A DNA stretch of 28,236 nt from JACQSR01 sp042577505 (GCA_042577505.1 JBHPEA010000016.1:1-28236); one strand, 5' to 3'; shown: positions 9,111 to 16,150, counted from the stretch's first letter. Program-made: numbers and translations. Notes: generated from the sequence alone by a model not told the origin.

Positions 9111-9119
9111 TTTATAAAT
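9111..9119 (-). promoter_or_regulatory. TATA box of the SemiSWEET-like gene
   Basis: ATTTATAAA on the minus strand is centred 26 bp before ATG 9089. It decides between this ATG and the upstream TTG. Confidence 0.6.
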
Positions 9120-9141
9120 CTGATTGATTATACCACTAACC

Positions 9142-9148
9142 TTATATA
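9142..9148 (+). promoter_or_regulatory. TATA box of the CxxC-protein gene
   Basis: TTATATA is centred 25 bp before ATG 9170 but only 16 bp before the alternative ATG 9161. This favours 9170 as the start. Confidence 0.55.
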
Positions 9149-9169
9149 CCCCAGCGCATTATGTTTGAT

Positions 9170-9568
9170 ATGCATTTCAAAAGGCACTATGATCGAACAT
9201 TCTATCATTCACTATCCGCACCGATCGTTTATCTTCAGATAATTCCATTAATTATTCTTGATGTGTTTATAGAGATTTATCATAGAACTTGTTTTAGACT
9301 CTATAGAATACCTTTAATTAGAAGATCAAAATATATTAGGGTTGATCGACATAGATTGAAATATCTAAGTCCTTTTGAAAAGATAAATTGTGCTTATTGT
9401 GGGTATGCAAATGGTCTTCTTCAATATTCTGCAAAGATTGCTGGTGAAACCGAGAAATATTGGTGTGGGATTAAACATGATAAAAACGAAGATTTTGTAG
9501 AACCATCACATCATAAGGATTTCTTAGAATATGATGATGAGAAAAATTTTGATAAGGAGTTTAATTGA
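9170..9568 (+). CDS. Conserved small protein with hydrophobic segment and CxxC/WC motifs
   Basis: The product is about 132 aa. A basic HFKRHYDR start leads to a hydrophobic helix (about residues 17-35, APIVYLQIIPLIILDVF), then a basic patch RIDRH-like, CAYCGYANGLLQYS, and YWCGIKH, with an acidic tail. The pattern resembles a conserved hypothetical family I recall from many bacteria with the same HYDR..FY, CxYCGYANG and YWCGI signatures; the function of that family is unknown to me. The cysteines could bind zinc or a redox metal. I chose the second ATG because of TATA spacing; ATG 9161 would add three residues. Presence of a mainly bacterial family here may reflect transfer. Confidence 0.75.
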   Translation: MHFKRHYDRTFYHSLSAPIVYLQIIPLIILDVFIEIYHRTCFRLYRIPLIRRSKYIRVDRHRLKYLSPFEKINCAYCGYANGLLQYSAKIAGETEKYWCGIKHDKNEDFVEPSHHKDFLEYDDEKNFDKEFN

Positions 9569-9570
9569 TA

Positions 9571-9765
9571 TTATTCTTCAAAGATAAATAAATCGCTTAT
9601 TGTTGTCTTTAATGATTTTGCAAGTTTGTATGCGACTTTTAGTGAGGGATTTTGTTTTCCCTTTTCTATGAATACAATAGTTTCTCTTCTAATTCCTACA
9701 AGGTCTGCAAGGTTTTTTTGGGTAAGGTTGTACTTTGCTCTGAATTCCCTTATATTGTTCTTCAT
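9571..9765 (-). CDS. Small Cro/C1-type (XRE) helix-turn-helix regulator
   Basis: The 64-aa protein is almost entirely one HTH_3 domain: LTQKNLADLVGIRRETIVFIEKGKQNPS, with the conserved QxxLAxxxGxxRxTIxxxExGK pattern of YozG-like DNA-binding proteins. It converges on the CxxC-protein gene with a 2-nt gap. Its own upstream region has two 16-bp GTTA-N8-TAAC elements 21 bp apart, one over the TATA-like sequence and one near the expected start site, which fits negative autoregulation. Targets elsewhere cannot be seen in this window. It could also be the antitoxin-like half of a module, but no toxin partner is adjacent. Confidence 0.88.
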   Translation of the reverse strand: MKNNIREFRAKYNLTQKNLADLVGIRRETIVFIEKGKQNPSLKVAYKLAKSLKTTISDLFIFEE

Positions 9766-9778
9766 TTTATGGTATTTT

Positions 9779-9794
9779 GTTATCTTTTTCTAAC
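9779..9794. promoter_or_regulatory. Candidate operator 1 (GTTA-N8-TAAC)
   Basis: GTTATCTTTTTCTAAC has 4-bp inverted arms, 14 bp upstream of the XRE start codon and near the expected transcription start. A second copy of the same arrangement begins 21 bp further upstream. Confidence 0.5.
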
Positions 9795-9799
9795 TTTTT

Positions 9800-9815
9800 G
9801 TTATATATGTGTAAC
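9800..9815. promoter_or_regulatory. Candidate operator 2 (GTTA-N8-TAAC) overlapping a TATA box
   Basis: GTTATATATGTGTAAC matches its own reverse complement at 12 of 16 positions and contains an ATATATAAC-like box A on the minus strand. Occupancy by a repressor would block TBP. Confidence 0.55.
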
Positions 9816-9876
9816 TTTCGATTATAAAAAGATTGTGTTTTTTTTGAAAAAATTTTATTTTCTATATAGAAATTAA

Positions 9877-10656
9877 TTAAAATCTAATTTTTCCTTTAAG
9901 ACCCAATTCACGAGTCACATGGACTTGCCATAACTTTGTGGCTGTTGTTGGCCCCCCATATAATTCAATTCCGCCTTCAGGATCTGGATAAGATTCTTCT
10001 CCTAAAAATGCCCAGAGTGGGGCCTTACTAAAAATTTTACCACCGTTTCTTCCGCTAAATCGATGGTCACCAAATGGTACCCTAACAATTTTTCTGACTT
10101 TAGCATTTTTTGCGGCTTCGTGAAAAACTTCTGGAGCTTTTTTTACTAGCTCGTCATTTTCTCCTGCAGTAATATAAAGTTCTCCAGTAAACTGTTCTAA
10201 TCCTCTTAGAATATCTTCTCTTCCAGCTGATTCTGCCGGCGCAATCATTAATACTTTTTTCACTAGAGGACACTCATAAGCTACTGCACCTATTGCCCCT
10301 GCTCCACCAGAAACGCCCATTAAATAAACGTCAGGATCGCTTTTACCTGCAATATGGTCTGCATTCAGAAGAGAATGTTCGATGATTCTTCTTAGGTTAT
10401 CTTTAAGATATTGTTTTTGATCTGCATCTTCAATCTTGTGGTTAGATGATCTTACAACTGCTCCTACTTTATCATGGAGTATTTCTCCAATCCTACGATA
10501 CTTACCGCTATGCCCGTCGACAGTAGCCCTAATTCCTGGGTAATTGATGACAAGAATTCCATTTTGTTTTGGATGAATTACAAGATCAATTGTATGTTCC
10601 TGAACTCCACTTTTAGCATAAACCGGAGCACTTATTGAACTAGAGTAGTATTTCAT
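9877..10656 (-). CDS. Alpha/beta hydrolase
   Basis: The 259-aa protein has the alpha/beta-hydrolase nucleophile elbow GVSGG with Ser116, preceded by the VYLM strand. A plausible acid lies in ITAGENDELV (Asp168), and the catalytic His198 is in VPFGDHRF, in the correct order. The N-terminal strand region GILVINYPGI fits the start of the fold. There is no signal peptide, so it should be cytoplasmic. Substrate unknown; esterase or acyl-peptide hydrolase activity is only a fold-level guess. Its ATG is 30 bp from a TATA box. It has no close operon partner. Confidence 0.82.
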   Translation of the reverse strand: MKYYSSSISAPVYAKSGVQEHTIDLVIHPKQNGILVINYPGIRATVDGHSGKYRRIGEILHDKVGAVVRSSNHKIEDADQKQYLKDNLRRIIEHSLLNADHIAGKSDPDVYLMGVSGGAGAIGAVAYECPLVKKVLMIAPAESAGREDILRGLEQFTGELYITAGENDELVKKAPEVFHEAAKNAKVRKIVRVPFGDHRFSGRNGGKIFSKAPLWAFLGEESYPDPEGGIELYGGPTTATKLWQVHVTRELGLKGKIRF

Positions 10657-10682
10657 AATGTCTAGAGATTGAAAGAATTAGT

Positions 10683-10691
10683 ATTTAAATG
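10683..10691 (-). promoter_or_regulatory. TATA box of the alpha/beta hydrolase gene
   Basis: CATTTAAAT on the minus strand is centred about 30 bp before ATG 10656. Confidence 0.5.
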
Positions 10692-10717
10692 TTTCTTTTT
10701 TTACTACTTCTTAATAG

Positions 10718-11101
10718 TTATTCTCCAATTGGATTGTTTTGAATTGTATGGACAAGAATACGATAGTTATCTGGATTTTGTACTGTGGTTGTAATATCTG
10801 GCATTGAGACCTCTGCTTCTTTAACATATCTTCTCTTAGACTCAATACTAAAGTGCGGTGAATCTGGAGGCAGTATGCCAAATTCTCCTATAACTGTAAC
10901 AAAAGCTCTCATAGGAGGTATAACTCCTCTATATTCATCTACGTCTAGAAAGATTCTCCTTTCATCTACCAAATCTGCTAGATATAACCTTCCGTCTTCT
11001 CTATGTAAACTTCCATCGACAGAACAAGCTTTTCCTTCATATTTTTGAGGATCCCTAACTAGTATCCCAAGCGACACTTCTTCAAACTCTGGAGTTTCCA
11101 T
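10718..11101 (-). CDS. Unrecognised soluble beta-rich protein
   Basis: The 127-aa protein has alternating short strands: LGILVRDPQKYEGKACSVDG, GRLYLADLVD, ERRIFLDVDE, AFVTVIGEFGIL. The order, with a KYxGKxVxVxG-like first strand and a VxVxGEF strand, looks like an OB fold of the kind found in small nucleic-acid-binding or membrane-stress proteins. That is a visual impression only. There is no signal peptide or membrane helix. An in-frame TTG lies 6 nt upstream, but ATG 11101 is 27 bp from the TATA box and is preferred. The gene is divergent from the unrecognised 376-aa gene, with about 100 bp between them. Confidence 0.65.
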   Translation of the reverse strand: METPEFEEVSLGILVRDPQKYEGKACSVDGSLHREDGRLYLADLVDERRIFLDVDEYRGVIPPMRAFVTVIGEFGILPPDSPHFSIESKRRYVKEAEVSMPDITTTVQNPDNYRILVHTIQNNPIGE

Positions 11102-11123
11102 GCTCAAAGGAAACTTAAGTGGG

Positions 11124-11132
11124 TTTATAAAT
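11124..11132 (-). promoter_or_regulatory. TATA box of the 10718-11101 gene
   Basis: ATTTATAAA on the minus strand is centred 27 bp before ATG 11101. Confidence 0.6.
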
Positions 11133-11168
11133 GTTTTTAGTACTTACTAGTAGTAAATTATCGAAAGA

Positions 11169-11177
11169 TTTATATAC
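11169..11177 (+). promoter_or_regulatory. TATA box of the 11198 gene
   Basis: TTTATATAC is centred 25 bp before ATG 11198, which predicts a leaderless mRNA. Confidence 0.65.
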
Positions 11178-11197
11178 TCGATTTTCATAATATTGCT

Positions 11198-12328
11198 ATG
11201 GAAAAGACAGGTAATTTGGGGGGTTTACTAAGTATTACTCCGGAGCATGTTTATAGGGCTGACTCTATTCTAGCTTTGTATACTGTTTTTAGACAAAATG
11301 GTGTAGATCTAGAGGATCTTGAAAATAGATTAAAAAGTGAGTTCGTTAAAGAAAGAGGTACTTTATCAGCTGTTGAAAGATACGTGTCATTGTTTTTCTC
11401 TAATGAAATAAACGAAGAGTCTCTTGATTTTAGTTCCGAAGCTTTACAGAAACAGATAGAAGTAGATTCATACAGAATTGGATTGACTATTGAAGAAGTA
11501 AAAAACATAGCAGGTATTGTAAATACTGCTACCACTAACTTAAAAAACTCCTTAGCAAAAAGTCCTAATCCTGATTTCAGTAAAGTTCTTACTAGCCACT
11601 TTTCATTAAACCTGATGTCTAACATATTTAGATATCTTTCTGATCACAGAGCTGAGTCTTTAGCCCCTAAGGTGGATCAAGTATTTCAAGATTTTTATGA
11701 GGAAATAAAAGAAAAAACTCCCTTGATGGTTAGTCCTAACGGACCAGTCATTCCATATTATAACGATTCGAATGGCAAGTATATAACTCAAAGAGAGAGG
11801 ATTCACTTTTGTCCACCAGATAAACAAATTAAGACTGCTGGATTTGTAGAGAGACAGGAACGAGACTCAATAGGTAAAAAATATAATGTACCCTTAGATT
11901 CATGGAAACAAGTTGCTTTGAATCTTTTCTTGCTTCCAGAAAAAGAAAAGTATAAACCTTATGCTAGTAATGTACATCCTACTCAAGGTAGAAAGAAACT
12001 TGTTGATAATTTATCAAGAGCTCACCTTGCAATACCTTCAGTTATCATTAGGTATGATTCTAAACAAATGGGATTACTTGGAATAGGCTACTTTTACGGA
12101 TCGAAGAACCCAGTATCACTAACAAAGTTTGGTGATAGGGAAGATATGATCGATGCTTTGGCAACTATAATGGCTTATAAACCAGCACTTGATAAAATAT
12201 ATGGTGTGACTAGTGTTAGAGAAACTGTTGCACCAACAAATTTCTTACAATTAGTTAGAAATGCTTTTATTCCTCAATTCCAAGAAAGATTGATTGTTCC
12301 AAGTCAACCTAAATACCTAAGTACGTAG
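11198..12328 (+). CDS. Unrecognised 376-aa soluble protein
   Basis: I do not recognise this protein. The N-terminal half (about residues 1-165) is mostly helical and mildly amphipathic. The C-terminal half is mixed, with a proline-rich turn (MVSPNGPVIPYYND), a single cysteine in IHFCPPDKQ, and a beta-like stretch SVIIRYDSKQMGLLGIGYFYG. No signal peptide, membrane helix, nucleotide-binding loop or metal-site motif is evident. The leaderless ATG is well placed relative to its TATA box. It ends in TAG one base before the end of the convergent PolX gene. It may be a lineage-specific protein. Confidence 0.7.
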   Translation: MEKTGNLGGLLSITPEHVYRADSILALYTVFRQNGVDLEDLENRLKSEFVKERGTLSAVERYVSLFFSNEINEESLDFSSEALQKQIEVDSYRIGLTIEEVKNIAGIVNTATTNLKNSLAKSPNPDFSKVLTSHFSLNLMSNIFRYLSDHRAESLAPKVDQVFQDFYEEIKEKTPLMVSPNGPVIPYYNDSNGKYITQRERIHFCPPDKQIKTAGFVERQERDSIGKKYNVPLDSWKQVALNLFLLPEKEKYKPYASNVHPTQGRKKLVDNLSRAHLAIPSVIIRYDSKQMGLLGIGYFYGSKNPVSLTKFGDREDMIDALATIMAYKPALDKIYGVTSVRETVAPTNFLQLVRNAFIPQFQERLIVPSQPKYLST

Positions 12329-12329
12329 A

Positions 12330-13274
12330 TTAAATTTCTCTCTGTTGGGGCTCTAGATATTTAACTCCTAATTTTTTACAGATTTCCTTTTCGGTTTTAC
12401 TAGCGATAATTTTATTTTTAGAATTGAATAGTCCGTATTCATTTAATTTGTAGCCTTTTTTGATTGCGGCTCTTCTCATTTCAATGTTATAATTCTTACT
12501 TCCTGTGAAATAGAACAATCCTGCACCCCATGACTTTGGGAGGAGTACTCTTAAGTCAACTTGAATACCTGAGTTAAGTACCATTGTCGCTTTAGTTGGT
12601 CCTTTGGCTAAAACTTTTTTTATACCTGGCAAACTTGAAAACTTTGAAATAACTTTTTCTGGATTATTAGATGAAATTATTATGTCAATATCTCTGATGA
12701 GTGGTTTCTTTCTTCTTAATGAACCTGCAGTTGAGATTTTTTCTACATCTTTAAGTTTAATTAATTGTGAAATAATTCTGTTAGATACAATTTCCGCCTC
12801 TTTAAATTTGATTTTACCTTTCGATGAGATTAGTAAATCAATATTTTCAAGGATGTCTTGTTCTGATTTAGCTCCAAATCCTGGTAGGCACGCAATTTTA
12901 TGGTTTAATGCTGCTTTTCTTAAATCCTCTATAGTTTTGATATTTAACTCACTATTTAATTTTTTTAACTTCTTTGGTCCCATACCTGGAATTTTTATTA
13001 GAATGCTCACGTGGGATGTTACTTTTCCTTTCAATTCTTCGTATGCTTTGATTTTTCCTGTTTTAATGTATTCTACAATTTTCTTTGCAATTCCCTCTCC
13101 GACTCCGGGGATTTTTTCAAGCTCTCCTCTTTTCTGAATTTTAATAATGTCTTCTTTTAATGAATCTAGAGATCTCGCTGCGGCTCTGTAGGCTTGGGGC
13201 TTCCATTCAACATTCTTCGTTTCTAAAAGGTCGGCCATTTCGAAGAAAATCGTAGCTAGGTCTTTGTTTATCAT
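12330..13274 (-). CDS. Family X DNA polymerase lacking the PHP domain (PolX/Pol beta-like)
   Basis: A DNA repair polymerase. The 8-kDa-like N-terminal region and three helix-hairpin-helix elements (IPGVGEGIAKKI about 55-66, IPGMGPKKLKKL about 95-106, LPGFGAKSEQDI about 130-141) bind DNA. The nucleotidyltransferase site has GSLRR (184-188) with Asp195 and Asp197 in RDIDIII, the third carboxylate Asp240 in QVDLRV, and a YFTGSKNYNIEMR segment. At 314 aa it stops where bacterial and many archaeal PolX proteins (about 570 aa) continue into a PHP 3'-5' exonuclease/phosphoesterase domain. No remnant of PHP follows, as the convergent gene begins after one base. Gap-filling in base excision repair is the likely role. 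Confidence 0.9.
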   Translation of the reverse strand: MINKDLATIFFEMADLLETKNVEWKPQAYRAAARSLDSLKEDIIKIQKRGELEKIPGVGEGIAKKIVEYIKTGKIKAYEELKGKVTSHVSILIKIPGMGPKKLKKLNSELNIKTIEDLRKAALNHKIACLPGFGAKSEQDILENIDLLISSKGKIKFKEAEIVSNRIISQLIKLKDVEKISTAGSLRRKKPLIRDIDIIISSNNPEKVISKFSSLPGIKKVLAKGPTKATMVLNSGIQVDLRVLLPKSWGAGLFYFTGSKNYNIEMRRAAIKKGYKLNEYGLFNSKNKIIASKTEKEICKKLGVKYLEPQQREI

Positions 13275-13294
13275 TAATTAAGAATTTATATTCA

Positions 13295-13304
13295 ATATTT
13301 AAAA
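13295..13304 (-). promoter_or_regulatory. TATA box of the PolX gene
   Basis: The TTTTAAATAT box on the minus strand is centred about 25 bp before ATG 13274. Confidence 0.5.
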
Positions 13305-13316
13305 AATTAATGAATC

Positions 13317-14648
13317 CTAAGTGGATTCAAAATATTTATCCAGTTCCCATTTGGTGACTTGCATCTTAAATTCATCCCATTCTGCTCTTTTTGCTTTAAT
13401 ATAAAGAGGAAATGTGTGGGGGCCTAAAGCACTCTCAACTAAGGGATCATTTTCTAGGGCGATTAAAGCTGCACCTAATGAACCTGGTAAAGTTTGAATA
13501 TGTTTTTCTTTTAACTTAGACTCGTCGAATTCATATACATCTTCTTCTATTGGGTCCGTTAGTGCTTTTTTGTTCTTTATTCCATCTAAACCTGCTTTTA
13601 ACATTACTGCAAATGCTAAATAGGGATTTGATGATGGATCAGGACATCTTAACTCCACTCGGGTTGATTGTTCTCTACCAGGTGAATATCTTGGGATCCT
13701 AATTAATGCAGATCTGTTGATTCTAGCCCAGCATATGTAGACGGGAGCTTCATAACCAGGAACTAATCTTTTATACGAGTTAACTGTTGGAGCTATAACC
13801 GCGCTAAATCCTTTTACATGTTCTAGTTGACCAGCTATGAAACTTTTTGCTGTCTCACTTAATTTATAATCGTCTTTTTCATCAAAAAAAATATTCTTGC
13901 CGTCTTTGAATATACTTTGATGGACGTGCATACCTGATCCATTTTGTCCAAAAACAGGTTTAGGCATGAAAGTTGCATGAAGACCGTTCTTGTATGCTAT
14001 GGATTTAACTGCGTGTTTAAATGTTATACATCTATCAGCTTGAGTTAGTGCAGCTCCATATTTGAAGTCTATCTCGTGCTGGCCAGGTGCAACTTCATGG
14101 TGGCTCATCTCAACCTCCATCCCAAGTGACTCTAAAGCATAAATGATTTCTTTTCTGACGTCCCCAGCCAAATCTCTAGGACTAAAATCAAAATAGCCTG
14201 CAACATCATGGGATGTTGGTTCAAGTTTATTGTTATCTTTTGGTTTGAATAAAAAGAACTCTAATTCTGGACCTACAAAATATTCAAAACCTAGTTCATT
14301 GGCTTCTGCTAGAACTTTTTTTAATATGTATCTAGGATCTCCTTCGAACGGATTTCCATCTGGTGTATAGACATCGCAAATAAATCTTGCTGTCGCTTTT
14401 TCAGAATTCTCCCAGGGTAATAATGCATAAGTATTAGGGTCTGGTTTTAGGTACATATCACTTTCACAAATTCTGGTAAAACCCTGTATGGACGATCCAT
14501 CGAACCATGTTCCTTTTTCTAAACTTTCAGAAAGTTTTTCTATAGGAATAGTCACTGATTTGATCATGCCATGTAAATCAGTAAATTGTAATTGTACAAA
14601 TTTTACATTATCTTCTTTTGCTTTTTCAAGTACTGTCTTTTCGTCCAT
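13317..14648 (-). CDS. glnA: Glutamine synthetase, type I
   Basis: It makes glutamine from glutamate, ammonia and ATP as a cytoplasmic dodecamer. Family signatures include WFDGSSIQGF, the ATP/metal region VGPELEFFLF, MSHHEVAPGQHE, NGSGMHVHQS, the TVNSYKRLVPGYEAP loop and the SPGREQSTRVELRCPDPSSNPYLA region. At 443 aa it has the shorter GSI-alpha length; the C-terminal region reads DVYEFDESK and lacks a clear NLYDLPP adenylylation site, so control by feedback and transcription is more likely than adenylylation. It starts with ATG behind a Shine-Dalgarno sequence and lies divergent from an Lrp/AsnC regulator. It ends in TAG. Confidence 0.97.
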   Translation of the reverse strand: MDEKTVLEKAKEDNVKFVQLQFTDLHGMIKSVTIPIEKLSESLEKGTWFDGSSIQGFTRICESDMYLKPDPNTYALLPWENSEKATARFICDVYTPDGNPFEGDPRYILKKVLAEANELGFEYFVGPELEFFLFKPKDNNKLEPTSHDVAGYFDFSPRDLAGDVRKEIIYALESLGMEVEMSHHEVAPGQHEIDFKYGAALTQADRCITFKHAVKSIAYKNGLHATFMPKPVFGQNGSGMHVHQSIFKDGKNIFFDEKDDYKLSETAKSFIAGQLEHVKGFSAVIAPTVNSYKRLVPGYEAPVYICWARINRSALIRIPRYSPGREQSTRVELRCPDPSSNPYLAFAVMLKAGLDGIKNKKALTDPIEEDVYEFDESKLKEKHIQTLPGSLGAALIALENDPLVESALGPHTFPLYIKAKRAEWDEFKMQVTKWELDKYFEST

Positions 14649-14656
14649 CTATTCTT

Positions 14657-14662
14657 CACCTC
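14657..14662 (-). promoter_or_regulatory. Shine-Dalgarno of glnA
   Basis: GAGGTG on the minus strand lies 8 nt before ATG 14648. glnA is one of the few genes here with a true leader. Confidence 0.6.
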
Positions 14663-14672
14663 AGATTTATTA

Positions 14673-14696
14673 AATTAGATCAGAAAATCTTTAATT
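14673..14696. promoter_or_regulatory. Imperfect palindrome over the glnA transcription start
   Basis: AGAT-N6-ATCT (14677-14690) is flanked by AATT and AATT, giving a 24-bp imperfect dyad. It covers the expected glnA start site (about 14672) and the edge of its TATA box. Lrp/AsnC dimers bind such AT-rich dyads, so this is a candidate operator, not an established one. Confidence 0.35.
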
Positions 14697-14703
14697 ATTT
14701 AAG
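14694..14703 (-). promoter_or_regulatory. TATA box of glnA
   Basis: CTTAAATAAT on the minus strand predicts a start near 14672 and a leader of about 24 nt that includes the Shine-Dalgarno sequence. Confidence 0.45.
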
Positions 14704-14748
14704 TCTTTATCAGTTTTCTCTTAACTTTGTTTAGTTATCTTGGAAAGT

Positions 14749-14758
14749 TTTATATATT
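14749..14758 (+). promoter_or_regulatory. TATA box of the Lrp/AsnC gene
   Basis: TTTATATATT predicts a start near 14779, about 22 nt upstream of the regulator's ATG. It is preceded by a TAACT-N6-AGTTA dyad (14722-14737). Confidence 0.55.
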
Positions 14759-14781
14759 TGTTAATTTTTATAGGAAGAATT

Positions 14782-14796
14782 ATGCTTAAATTTTAA
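14782..14796 (+). other. Four-codon upstream ORF (MLKF) ahead of the Lrp/AsnC gene
   Basis: ATG CTT AAA TTT TAA has an AGGAAG purine run 4-9 nt before it and lies about 29 bp from the TATA box. It ends 4 nt before the regulator's ATG in another frame. It may be translated and coupled to the regulator, or may be chance. Confidence 0.3.
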
Positions 14797-14800
14797 CAAA

Positions 14801-15247
14801 ATGAAAGAAAAAAACAACCTTAACCTGAAAATCTTAAATGAGCTTTCAACCGACGCTAAAGTACCTTTAAGGAAGTTGGCATCAAAGCTTAAAGTAAGTT
14901 TTGTAACAGTGTTAAATAGGATAAAAAAATTGGAAAAGGAGGGGATAATTGAAGGTTATTTTACAAAAATAAACTTTGAAAAACTAGATTATGATATCAA
15001 TGTTATTATTGAAATAAAGATTGCGAAAGGTAAATTGTTTGAACTTGAGAAGAAAATTGCAAAAAGTAACGAAGTATGGGCTGTTTATGATACGACTGGA
15101 GAATATGATGCTACCGTTTTTGCTAGATTTAAAACAACCCGATTAATGGACAACTTCCTTAAAAAAATACAAACATTAGATTTTGTTGAGAGAACAAATA
15201 CAAAGTTGATATTAAATACCGTTAAGGAATCTCAGACTGTATTGTAA
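14801..15247 (+). CDS. Lrp/AsnC family transcriptional regulator (probable glnA regulator)
   Basis: The 148-aa protein has full family length. The N-terminal winged HTH (about residues 8-55) reads ILNELSTDAKVPLRKLASKL, with recognition helix SFVTVLNRIKKLEKEGII. The C-terminal RAM ligand-binding domain (about 65-142) contains VYDTTGEYDATVFARF and the following helix and strand. Such proteins form dimers to octamers and sense amino acids. It lies head-to-head with glnA across 152 bp. An lrp gene beside glnA that controls it has been described in haloarchaea, so control of glutamine synthesis is the natural inference. Autoregulation through the same intergenic DNA is also likely. Confidence 0.93.
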   Translation: MKEKNNLNLKILNELSTDAKVPLRKLASKLKVSFVTVLNRIKKLEKEGIIEGYFTKINFEKLDYDINVIIEIKIAKGKLFELEKKIAKSNEVWAVYDTTGEYDATVFARFKTTRLMDNFLKKIQTLDFVERTNTKLILNTVKESQTVL

Positions 15248-15270
15248 TCCAATTTTTAATAAATAGTAAA

Positions 15271-15279
15271 ATTTAAAAA
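15271..15279 (+). promoter_or_regulatory. TATA box of the 15297 membrane-protein gene
   Basis: ATTTAAAAA is centred 22 bp before ATG 15297 and 28 bp before the in-frame ATG 15303. It does not decide between them. Confidence 0.45.
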
Positions 15280-15296
15280 GTCTAATTCTCAGGGTA

Positions 15297-15938
15297 ATGT
15301 CAATGGTAAATATTACTGCAATAAATATTACTGGACTTTCCTTAACAGAAGCAACATCTGTCCTGCAACCTATGTTGTTTTATCTCCTCGGTATTGTAAT
15401 TTATTCTGTGTTTATATTCAAGTTCTACAGATTCCTTGGAAGTAGGGACTTTTTTAAGTTGAATCTAAAAGGTTATAGTGAATCTTTTATTGGTTTTTTA
15501 GAGAAGGTACTAAGCACGATCTTTTATGTGTTTGAGTTCATTTTCCTTTTGCCGTTTTTATCTTTCCTTTGGTTTGGATTTGTCGCAGGTATATTGTCAA
15601 TGTTGTCTAAAACCCAGGATCCTAGTAATATCTTGTTAGTCGCCATTGCACTTGTTTCTGCAATAAGGATAACTGCTTATTACAGTGAGGATTTATCTAG
15701 AGATTTGGCAAAGATGCTTCCATTTGCATTATTGGGTGTATTCTTAATAGACATTACTTATTTCTCTATTGATGCAGCTTGGGCAACTATTAAATCGTTT
15801 GTAGGACTGTGGAGGCAGATTTTATACTATTTAATTTTCTTAATTGGCCTTGAATTAGTATTTAGGATTGTGAACTTATTTATTAGCCCATTTAGGAAGA
15901 AAGAAGCAGTTCCCGTTAAAAAAGGAAAAAAAGGGTAA
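15297..15938 (+). CDS. Unrecognised multi-spanning membrane protein
   Basis: The 213-aa protein has about five hydrophobic helices: roughly residues 25-45, 75-105, 112-127, 138-158 and 173-193. The N-terminal segment carries N-x-T/S sequons (VNITAINITG) and the C-terminal tail is lysine-rich (KKEAVPVKKGKKG), so the tail is probably cytoplasmic. No transporter, enzyme or channel signature is recognised. ATG 15303 is a possible alternative start two codons later. The gene is followed, convergently and after one base, by the 58-aa PLDc_N-like gene. Confidence 0.7.
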   Translation: MSMVNITAINITGLSLTEATSVLQPMLFYLLGIVIYSVFIFKFYRFLGSRDFFKLNLKGYSESFIGFLEKVLSTIFYVFEFIFLLPFLSFLWFGFVAGILSMLSKTQDPSNILLVAIALVSAIRITAYYSEDLSRDLAKMLPFALLGVFLIDITYFSIDAAWATIKSFVGLWRQILYYLIFLIGLELVFRIVNLFISPFRKKEAVPVKKGKKG

Positions 15939-15939
15939 A

Positions 15940-16116
15940 TTATTTCTTTTCTACAAAATAGTATACAATTGCTGTTATGATGCTAAAGAATAATGCAAGT
16001 ACAATCCAAAGCACTTTTATGCCTGTTGATAATTTTTTATTCTTAGCAATAACGTCGTAGATCACCCAAATAGCACAAGCTAAAGCAATAATTCCAACTA
16101 TACTTCCAAAAACCAT
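15940..16116 (-). CDS. Small PLDc_N-like membrane protein (58 aa)
   Basis: This short gene reads MVFGSIVGIIALACAIWVIY, then DVIAKNKKLSTGIKVLW, then two-helix completion IVLALFFSIITAIVYYFVEKK. The two helices flank a short polar loop with a conserved-type K(x)LW(I/V)VLxLFF...xYYF(V/I)xxK pattern. This is the arrangement of the PLDc_N (phospholipase-D-nuclease N-terminal) family of short membrane proteins, whose function when standing alone is unknown. The stop is a TAA one base from the convergent neighbour's end. A TATA-like sequence 40 bp upstream leaves room for a leader of about 14 nt. Confidence 0.75.
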   Translation of the reverse strand: MVFGSIVGIIALACAIWVIYDVIAKNKKLSTGIKVLWIVLALFFSIITAIVYYFVEKK

Positions 16117-16150
16117 AATTATTCATCTCTTGACCTTATTTTCATTATAG

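Noticed and set aside
9860..9871. TTCTATATAGAA palindrome between the XRE gene and the hydrolase
   Set aside because: It is a simple AT-rich dyad far from any start. I see no sign that it is an operator or terminator.
12604..13137. A 177-codon plus-strand open frame opposite PolX
   Set aside because: It is a mirror of the PolX frame in low-complexity AT-rich codons. The minus strand carries all family motifs and a matching promoter.
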